The notes under the pieces: generated by a model | Told to the model about the DNA's origin: nothing | Databases searched by the model: none | What the model saw: the letters and a program-made list of their open reading frames with translations, nothing else | Assembly: GCA_030612605.1 (NCBI GenBank) | Contig: JAUWNO010000054.1 | Span: forward strand, 1-9,716 | Reading direction: 5' to 3' | Origin: Armatimonadota bacterium | GTDB taxonomy: Bacteria; Cloacimonadota; Cloacimonadia; Cloacimonadales; TCS61 | Length of the DNA stretch: 9,716 nucleotides | Position numbers and translations under genes: made by a program | Part shown: positions 5,069-9,716 of the stretch, one piece after another | Numbering within the stretch: the first letter of the stretch is position 1 | How the letters are laid out: each line of letters opens with the position of its first letter

Positions 5069-6115
5069 ATGAAAACTTTTCTCATCCATCTCAGCTTGAA
5101 GCAGATTTCTTCTAAAATTCAAGGCAAACTACATCTAAAAAACGACACAATCTTAACCAATGTGGCCGAATTAAAAGAAGCCAATGAGAACTCTGTCTGC
5201 TTTTTTGAAAACAACAAATTCTTAGATGATTTGAAGAGTTCAAAATCCGGTTTGATTTTTGTACCGCAAGATTTCGATATCAATCTGAAACCGGATACAA
5301 ACCTCGTTTTCCTCGAAAAACCGTATATTTCTTTTATGATGCTAATTAATTTCTGGTTAGAATTGTGTTCATCCAAGAAAAAAAGAGAAATATCAAATAC
5401 AGCAAAAATATCCAATTCTGCCCAGATCGGTAAAAATGTATCTATCGGAAACTACGTGGTTATAGAAGATTTTGTGAAAATTGGAATGAACACAATAATC
5501 GAAGCCAATTCCGTGATTCAAAAAAATGTTCAGATCGGTTCAAACTGCCACATTCATCCCAATGTAACCATTTATGAAGACTGCATTATCAAAGACAAAG
5601 TTATTCTTCATGCAAGCTGTATAATCGGAGCAGACGGATTTGGGTATATTTTTTATGAAGGTAAACACAATAAAATTCCACAAGTGGGAAATGTCATTAT
5701 TGAAGATGAAGTGGAAATCGGTGCAAATTCTGCAATCGACAGAGCTACGATTGGTTCCACAATTATTGGGAAAGGCACTAAAATCGATAATCTCGTGCAA
5801 GTTGGACACAATTGCAACATTGGTGAGAATTCTATTTTATGTGCCCAGGTTGGATTGGCAGGCAGCACGGAAATTGGAAATGTCGTTTATCTTGCTGGTC
5901 AGGTGGGAGTTGCAGGACATCTGAAAATAGATGATGAAGCTATGGTCGGAGCGCAATCAGGAGTTTCAAAATATGTTCCTAAAAAAGCAAAATATTTCGG
6001 AACACCAGCTCTCGATGCCGGTCTGCAAAAAAGGATGTTCATCTCTCTAAAAAAATTACCGGAAATATTAAAAAAAATGAAACGGGATAATAGAAATCGT
6101 AGGAACGGAAAATGA
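5069..6115 (+). CDS. lpxD: UDP-3-O-(3-hydroxyacyl)glucosamine N-acyltransferase
   Basis: This 348-residue enzyme transfers the second 3-hydroxyacyl chain from acyl-ACP to the free amine made by LpxC, giving UDP-2,3-diacylglucosamine in lipid A synthesis. It acts in the cytosol as a left-handed beta-helix trimer. The N-terminal uridine-binding domain covers about residues 1-105, with NVAELKEANENSVCFF at 31-46 typical of LpxD. Hexapeptide repeats run from about 112 to 300. Conserved blocks include GADGFGY at 187-193, GANSAIDRAT at 218-227 and DNLVQVGHNC at 240-249, in which His247 matches the catalytic His239 of E. coli. A basic C-terminal helix (about 315-348) ends the chain. An ATG at 5064 is out of frame and stops at once, so 5069 is the first usable start. 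There is no clear Shine-Dalgarno and only 5 bases separate it from the skp stop, so translation is probably coupled. The last bases overlap the next gene in ATGA. Confidence 0.96.
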   Translation: MKTFLIHLSLKQISSKIQGKLHLKNDTILTNVAELKEANENSVCFFENNKFLDDLKSSKSGLIFVPQDFDINLKPDTNLVFLEKPYISFMMLINFWLELCSSKKKREISNTAKISNSAQIGKNVSIGNYVVIEDFVKIGMNTIIEANSVIQKNVQIGSNCHIHPNVTIYEDCIIKDKVILHASCIIGADGFGYIFYEGKHNKIPQVGNVIIEDEVEIGANSAIDRATIGSTIIGKGTKIDNLVQVGHNCNIGENSILCAQVGLAGSTEIGNVVYLAGQVGVAGHLKIDDEAMVGAQSGVSKYVPKKAKYFGTPALDAGLQKRMFISLKKLPEILKKMKRDNRNRRNGK

Positions 6116-7503
6116 AAGAATTCAAAAGAACTATAAAAAAAACTGTTAGTTTTAAAGGGATTGGATTACATTCCGGAGAAATTTCTGAGATCATTTGCAA
6201 ACCTGCAAAAAAAAATGAAGGGATTATTTTCATCAGAACCGACCTGCCTGGCAAACCGGAAATTCCTGCTGATATAGATCATGTTATTGATATTTCCAGA
6301 GGTACGACAATTGGCATCAAAGATGCTGTTGTAGGAACTATCGAGCATCTTCTGGCTGCTATCAAAGGATTGAATATCGATAATATCCGCATTGAAGTAA
6401 ATGGACCTGAGGTTCCTGTGGCAGATGGAAGCGCTATTGTTTTCCTGGAGCTTTTGAAAAATGCCGGCATTGTTGAACAAGATTCCGAAAGAGAATATTT
6501 GGAATTTGATAAACCTATTTCTTTTTCCGCTCCTGCTGATAATGTAGATATCGTCATAGTTCCGTCTGATAACCTAAAAATAACTTTTATGGTGGATTAC
6601 CAGCAAAAAGCTCTGGGCACACAATATACTTTCATGCCTTCCATTGAATGTTTTGAAGAGGATTTCGCTTCTGCTCGGACATTCTGTTTCCTTCATGAGA
6701 TCGTAATGTTGAAAGAAGCCGGTTTGATAAAAGGCGGGTCTCTGGAGAATGCGCTGGTTGTAGCAGATCCTGACACTCCTAAAGAGGTAATCGATAAACT
6801 TAAGAAAATTTTTGATTATAAAGATGAAATTAATGTTGGAAGTGATGGGCTTTTGAATCATACACCTCTCCGTTATTACAATGAATGTGTACGCCACAAA
6901 GTTCTTGATCTGATTGGAGATATTGCACTTCTCGGAGTTCCGATAAAAGGACATATCCTGGCTGCTCGCTCCGGTCATAAAACAAATGTGGAATTAGTTA
7001 AAAAACTCAGGAACATCCACAAAAAACTGGAATTACAAAAAATCTATCAAAAGAAAAAAACTAAAGATGTTGTTTTTGATATTAATGCTATTCAAAAGAT
7101 TCTGCCGCACCGTTATCCATTCCTGTTGGTAGATAAAATTATTGAATTTGAAGCTGGTAAACATATTGTAGGAATCAAAAATGTAACCATAAATGAACCG
7201 TTTTTCAACGGACATTTCCCCAACCATCCAATAATGCCGGGTGTTCTCATCGTGGAAGCTATGGCTCAAACCGGTGGAATTATGCTTTTAAATTCTTATG
7301 ATAATCCTGATGAACTCGTAGCCTATTTTGCCTCATTAGATAAGGTGAAATTCCGTAAACCTGTTTTGCCCGGAGATACGCTTCGCTTCGAATTAAGAGT
7401 GATATCCATGAAACGCGGTCTTTCTAAAATGCATGGTGATACTTATGTGGGAAATATAAAAGTATGTGAAGGTGACTTCCTGGCAAAAGTAATTAAGAAA
7501 TAG
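6112..7503 (+). CDS. lpxC/fabZ: Bifunctional LpxC-FabZ: UDP-3-O-acyl-GlcNAc deacetylase fused to 3-hydroxyacyl-ACP dehydratase
   Basis: A 463-residue two-domain cytosolic enzyme. Residues 1 to about 303 are LpxC, the zinc deacetylase and committed step of lipid A synthesis: FKGIGLHSG at 14-22, TIEHL at 76-80 with catalytic Glu78 and zinc ligand His79 (same numbers as E. coli), RHKVLDLIGD at 261-270 with zinc ligands His262 and Asp266, and SGHKTN with His289. A lysine-rich linker (about 304-320) leads to FabZ (about 321-463), which dehydrates 3-hydroxyacyl-ACP: LPHRYPFLLVD at 331-341, GHFPNHPIMPGVL at 367-379 with catalytic His368, and EAMAQ with Glu382, 14 residues later as in FabZ. Both active sites look intact. 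Such fusions are known from Bacteroidota and relatives and couple two enzymes that draw on the same 3-hydroxyacyl-ACP pool. The start overlaps lpxD by 4 bases, with AGGA about 10 bases upstream. No frame break is seen between the domains, so it is one gene. Confidence 0.97.
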   Translation: MKEFKRTIKKTVSFKGIGLHSGEISEIICKPAKKNEGIIFIRTDLPGKPEIPADIDHVIDISRGTTIGIKDAVVGTIEHLLAAIKGLNIDNIRIEVNGPEVPVADGSAIVFLELLKNAGIVEQDSEREYLEFDKPISFSAPADNVDIVIVPSDNLKITFMVDYQQKALGTQYTFMPSIECFEEDFASARTFCFLHEIVMLKEAGLIKGGSLENALVVADPDTPKEVIDKLKKIFDYKDEINVGSDGLLNHTPLRYYNECVRHKVLDLIGDIALLGVPIKGHILAARSGHKTNVELVKKLRNIHKKLELQKIYQKKKTKDVVFDINAIQKILPHRYPFLLVDKIIEFEAGKHIVGIKNVTINEPFFNGHFPNHPIMPGVLIVEAMAQTGGIMLLNSYDNPDELVAYFASLDKVKFRKPVLPGDTLRFELRVISMKRGLSKMHGDTYVGNIKVCEGDFLAKVIKK

Positions 7504-7507
7504 AAAG

Positions 7508-8281
7508 ATGACTAAAATCCATCCATCTGCAATTGTAAATCCTAAAGCTGAAATCGGAGAAAATGTTGAGATCGGACCTTTCTGCATTATTGGACCAAAC
7601 GTAATTTTGGGTGATAATTGCTTTTTATTCTCAAATGTAATAATCGATGGAAATACATCTATTGGCTCGGGAAATAGATTTTTTCATTCTGCTGTTATCG
7701 GCACAATTCCTCAAGACCTGAAATATCAAGGTGAACCAACCCGGCTTATTATTGGCGATAATAATACTTTCAGGGAATTCGCCACTGTTAATCTTTCTGC
7801 AACAATGGATGAGCCTACAAGAATTGGTGATAATTGTCTTTTAATGGCATATTCCCATATCGCTCACAATTGCCTGTTGGGAAGCAACCTGATAATTGCA
7901 AATGCTGTTAACTTTGCCGGTCATATTCATGTGGAAGATTTTGTCACCATTGGTGGAATGACAGCAATTCATCAATTTGTCATCATCGGAAAATATGCTT
8001 TTATTGGAGGGAAATCCGGTCTTAAGAAAGATGTTCCTCCATTTACAAGAGGAGAAGGTTTTCCTTATCACATTGTTGGACTCAACACGGTGGGTTTAAG
8101 TCGTAAAGGATTTTCTTCCGAGCAAATCGCAGCCATCAAAAAAGTTTATAAGATCTTTTATAATTCCGGTTTGAATACTTCTCAGGCTTTACAGAAAGTT
8201 TCTGAAATCTCTGAACTGACAGATGAACAGAAACTATTTGTAGATTTCATAAAAAATTCCGAAAGAGGAATAAACAGATAA
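7508..8281 (+). CDS. lpxA: UDP-N-acetylglucosamine O-acyltransferase
   Basis: A 257-residue cytosolic left-handed beta-helix enzyme that starts lipid A synthesis by moving a 3-hydroxyacyl chain from ACP to the 3-OH of UDP-GlcNAc. Hexapeptide repeats run from about 4 to 175 (for example IHPSAIVNPKAEIGENVEIG), and the C-terminal helical domain covers about 190-257. SHIAHNC at 116-122 gives His117 and the catalytic His120, equivalent to E. coli His125. NTFREFATVN (86-95), MTAIHQF (151-157), DVPPF (175-179) and GLSRKGFS (196-203) are family blocks. After REFATVN the usual RGT loop reads LSATMDEP, a local departure. Length matches the family (about 260). The start lies 4 bases past the lpxC-fabZ stop with only a weak purine stretch (GAAAG) before it, implying coupling. 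It ends the operon; lpxB, often next, is not here. Confidence 0.96.
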   Translation: MTKIHPSAIVNPKAEIGENVEIGPFCIIGPNVILGDNCFLFSNVIIDGNTSIGSGNRFFHSAVIGTIPQDLKYQGEPTRLIIGDNNTFREFATVNLSATMDEPTRIGDNCLLMAYSHIAHNCLLGSNLIIANAVNFAGHIHVEDFVTIGGMTAIHQFVIIGKYAFIGGKSGLKKDVPPFTRGEGFPYHIVGLNTVGLSRKGFSSEQIAAIKKVYKIFYNSGLNTSQALQKVSEISELTDEQKLFVDFIKNSERGINR

Positions 8282-8288
8282 AAGAGAA

Positions 8289-8321
8289 AAACTTGGTAAA
8301 TTTCAAAAATTTAACAAGTTT
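8289..8321 (+). terminator. Probable terminator of the skp-lpx operon
   Basis: AAACTTG (8289-8295) pairs with CAAGTTT (8315-8321), and after one mismatch taaattt (8297-8303) pairs with aaattta (8307-8313), leaving a 3-nt loop. It starts 8 bases past the lpxA stop. The T-rich tail (TTTAATTTGAGTT) is interrupted, so efficiency is uncertain. Confidence 0.55.
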
Positions 8322-8641
8322 AATTTGAGTTAATCCGTGAACTATGAAAACTTGAGTTAAGCTCCCATCTATCAGCGAGTTGATAGTTCATTTAAGATGA
8401 AACATAATTAAGAACATCAGAATGTTCAGCTTGCTGATCTTCCGATTGTACGGGCAAGAACTACTCTACATTCCGAAGATTCGACTAGTCGAAACATTCG
8501 GAAGTTGGAAAGTGATTTCATAGGAGTTAGTTTTAACTGACTTGACTTAAGGTTTCAGAATCTCGGTTAATTCAACTTAACTCATCCGGCAGTTGCCAGA
8601 TAAGTCAAGTCTCATTCTCAAGATGTTCTAAAAAAAATATA
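8322..8641. other. Hairpin-rich intergenic region
   Basis: No gene is seen, but inverted repeats are dense. In order: ctatca/tgatag (8369-8386); gaacat/atgttc (8412-8427); tcagc/gctga (8426-8437); a cruciform-like set with perfect 14-bp palindrome ttcgactagtcgaa (8480-8493) inside ttccgaa (8471-8477) and ttcggaa (8497-8503); and gacttgactta (8539-8549) with taagtcaagtc (8601-8611). Longer-range pairs also exist: tgagttaag (8353-8361) with cttaactca (8576-8584), and agaacatc (8411-8418) with gatgttct (8622-8629). The word ttgagttaa occurs twice (8325-8333, 8352-8360). Such density suggests a structured RNA, a palindromic dispersed element, or stacked insertions. Confidence 0.6.
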
Positions 8642-9553
8642 ATGAATAATAAAGCATCCTCTAAAACTGCATTTATTTTTGATGAAGAATACATCCGTCA
8701 TTCGCTTGGAGAAGGTCATCCTGAATCTCCTCTCAGGTTGAAAGCAATATTAAAACGAATGGAAGATGTCGGATTGGATAAAGAAGTTATGCAAACCAAA
8801 CCGGATGCAGATCCATCACCTTTTATAAAACTGGTTCATTCGGAAAAACATATTCAAATTGTAGAAAACCAGGCTTTTGATCCATCGATCTGCAAGTTGG
8901 CAGTTTCCGGCATTTTAAAAGCTGTTGATCTGGTTTGTCAGAAAAAAGTACAAAATGCTTTTTGTGCGGTCAGACCTCCCGGGCATCATGCTACAAATAA
9001 GGGTGAATATGGATTCTGTTTTTTCAACAATATTGCCATTGCAGCTAAATATGCACAACAAAAATATAACCTGAAAAAAATTCTTATTGTTGATTGGGAT
9101 TATCATCATGGTAATGGCACTGAATGGGCTTTTTATGATGATCCCTCAGTCCTGTACTTTTCCACGCATAATTTATTTGCTTTTCCTATGACCGGATTCC
9201 CAAATTGCATTGGAGCAGGAAATGGAGTTGGTTATAATATAAATGTTCCGCTTCCAAGCGGAGCAGATGATAAGATGATATTAACAGCTTTTGAAAAGAT
9301 ACTCCTCCCAAAAGCAGAAGAATTTAAACCTGAAATGATACTCATCTCAGCAGGTTTTGATAGCCGAGAAGAGGATTTATTAGGTGATTTTAATATTACT
9401 GATAATGGCTTTACGGAGCTTACATCTATGATGATGTCTATTGCTGCCACCTATTCTGATTCACGATTAGTTTCCATTCTGGAAGGTGGTTACAATCCCA
9501 GAGGATTGGCTTTAGCAGTTGAAGCTCATCTTAAAACTCTGATAAGCAGATGA
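8642..9553 (+). CDS. Histone deacetylase-family protein (AcuC / acetylpolyamine amidohydrolase type)
   Basis: A 303-residue arginase-fold zinc amidohydrolase, expected in the cytosol to remove acyl groups from lysines or polyamines. The catalytic set is complete: the His dyad in RPPGHHA (His115, His116); zinc ligands Asp153 and His155 in VDWDYHHGNGT (150-160), and Asp240 in ISAGFDSREED (235-245); and the transition-state tyrosine Tyr284 in EGGYN. The N-terminal HPESPLRL (26-33) is also typical, as is GYGF-like GEYGFCFFNN (121-130). Length is that of bacterial class II HDAC-like proteins, with no extra domain. The ATG at 8642 lacks a clear Shine-Dalgarno and sits in an A-rich run; the next in-frame Met is residue 40, after conserved sequence, so 8642 is the best start. 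It stands alone after a hairpin-rich gap, without acetoin genes or an acetyl-CoA synthetase nearby. Substrate cannot be decided from sequence: protein lysine, acetylpolyamine or another acylamide are all possible. Confidence 0.93.
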   Translation: MNNKASSKTAFIFDEEYIRHSLGEGHPESPLRLKAILKRMEDVGLDKEVMQTKPDADPSPFIKLVHSEKHIQIVENQAFDPSICKLAVSGILKAVDLVCQKKVQNAFCAVRPPGHHATNKGEYGFCFFNNIAIAAKYAQQKYNLKKILIVDWDYHHGNGTEWAFYDDPSVLYFSTHNLFAFPMTGFPNCIGAGNGVGYNINVPLPSGADDKMILTAFEKILLPKAEEFKPEMILISAGFDSREEDLLGDFNITDNGFTELTSMMMSIAATYSDSRLVSILEGGYNPRGLALAVEAHLKTLISR

Positions 9554-9716
9554 GATTGTGGTCTGAGATAGAAATTATTTGAAAAATGAATGGTTCGTCA
9601 CTGCCCCGCTCTTCAAATTACCACTCAACTTTGAACTAAATTCTCAACTTCGATTTACCCCGTAGGATATTACTTTTCATAAAAAAAGGCAATAATTTTA
9701 AATACACTATCCAACG

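Noticed and set aside
5540..5924. Overlapping frames on both strands inside lpxD
   Set aside because: They are shadows of the hexapeptide-repeat coding sequence, whose own frame carries all LpxD motifs.
6574..6978. Minus-strand frame of 134 codons inside lpxC-fabZ
   Set aside because: Antisense shadow of a gene with intact catalytic motifs in the sense frame.
8588..8611. Match of ttgccagataa to the start of the window (about 8-20, reverse complement)
   Set aside because: The left copy is inside the Na/Pi cotransporter coding sequence. The match is short and probably chance.
9554..9716. Possible start of another gene at the right edge
   Set aside because: ATG-initiated frames on both strands close within about 20 codons and none has a ribosome-binding site.

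Overview
The window reads as an AT-rich Gram-negative chromosome segment of ordinary core metabolism and envelope genes, separated by unusually repeat-rich intergenic DNA. The lipid A genes imply an LPS-bearing outer membrane. Three traits point to the Bacteroidota/FCB side of the tree, possibly Cloacimonadota: a single-chain LpxC-FabZ fusion, a short SerA with the GIHAYGNVG and KKMGAQT signatures I remember from Bacteroides SerA, and a stand-alone PhoU beside an SLC34-like Na/Pi cotransporter. That placement is inference from remembered family features; no database was consulted.

Layout. Positions 1-1998 hold three minus-strand genes, read from right to left: methylglyoxal synthase (mgsA), PhoU, and a Na/Pi cotransporter cut by the left edge. 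Together they suggest a phosphate-homeostasis neighbourhood: MgsA releases inorganic phosphate from DHAP, the transporter imports it, and PhoU-family proteins regulate it. Positions 1999-2953 carry no convincing gene. They hold alternative hairpins at 2213-2296 and a striking 38/39-bp alternating repeat array bounded by inverted CCTTGAAA/TTTCAAGG ends (2538-2806). Then come serA (2954-3877), a tRNA-Asn with its own likely promoter and a strong terminator, a GGTTCNN heptamer array (4078-4148), and a 51-bp element with the same inverted ends and a 13-bp core shared with the large array (4207-4257).

Positions 4545-8281 are one tight plus-strand operon for outer-membrane and lipid A biogenesis: skp-like chaperone, lpxD, lpxC-fabZ fusion, lpxA. 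Junctions are 5 nt, a 4-nt overlap and 4 nt. LpxA, LpxC and LpxD are the first three enzymes of the Raetz pathway, and FabZ makes the competing fatty-acid branch. lpxB and bamA, frequent neighbours of such clusters, are not in the window. A probable terminator follows, then a 340-bp hairpin-rich gap with a cruciform-like palindrome, then an AcuC/HDAC-family deacetylase with a complete catalytic set (8642-9553). The last 160 bases show no gene.

I see no clearly new multi-gene system, CRISPR array, integrase, transposase or toxin-antitoxin pair. The most novel-looking material is the non-coding repeat family shared between 2538-2806 and 4207-4257, and the hairpin-rich gap at 8289-8629.
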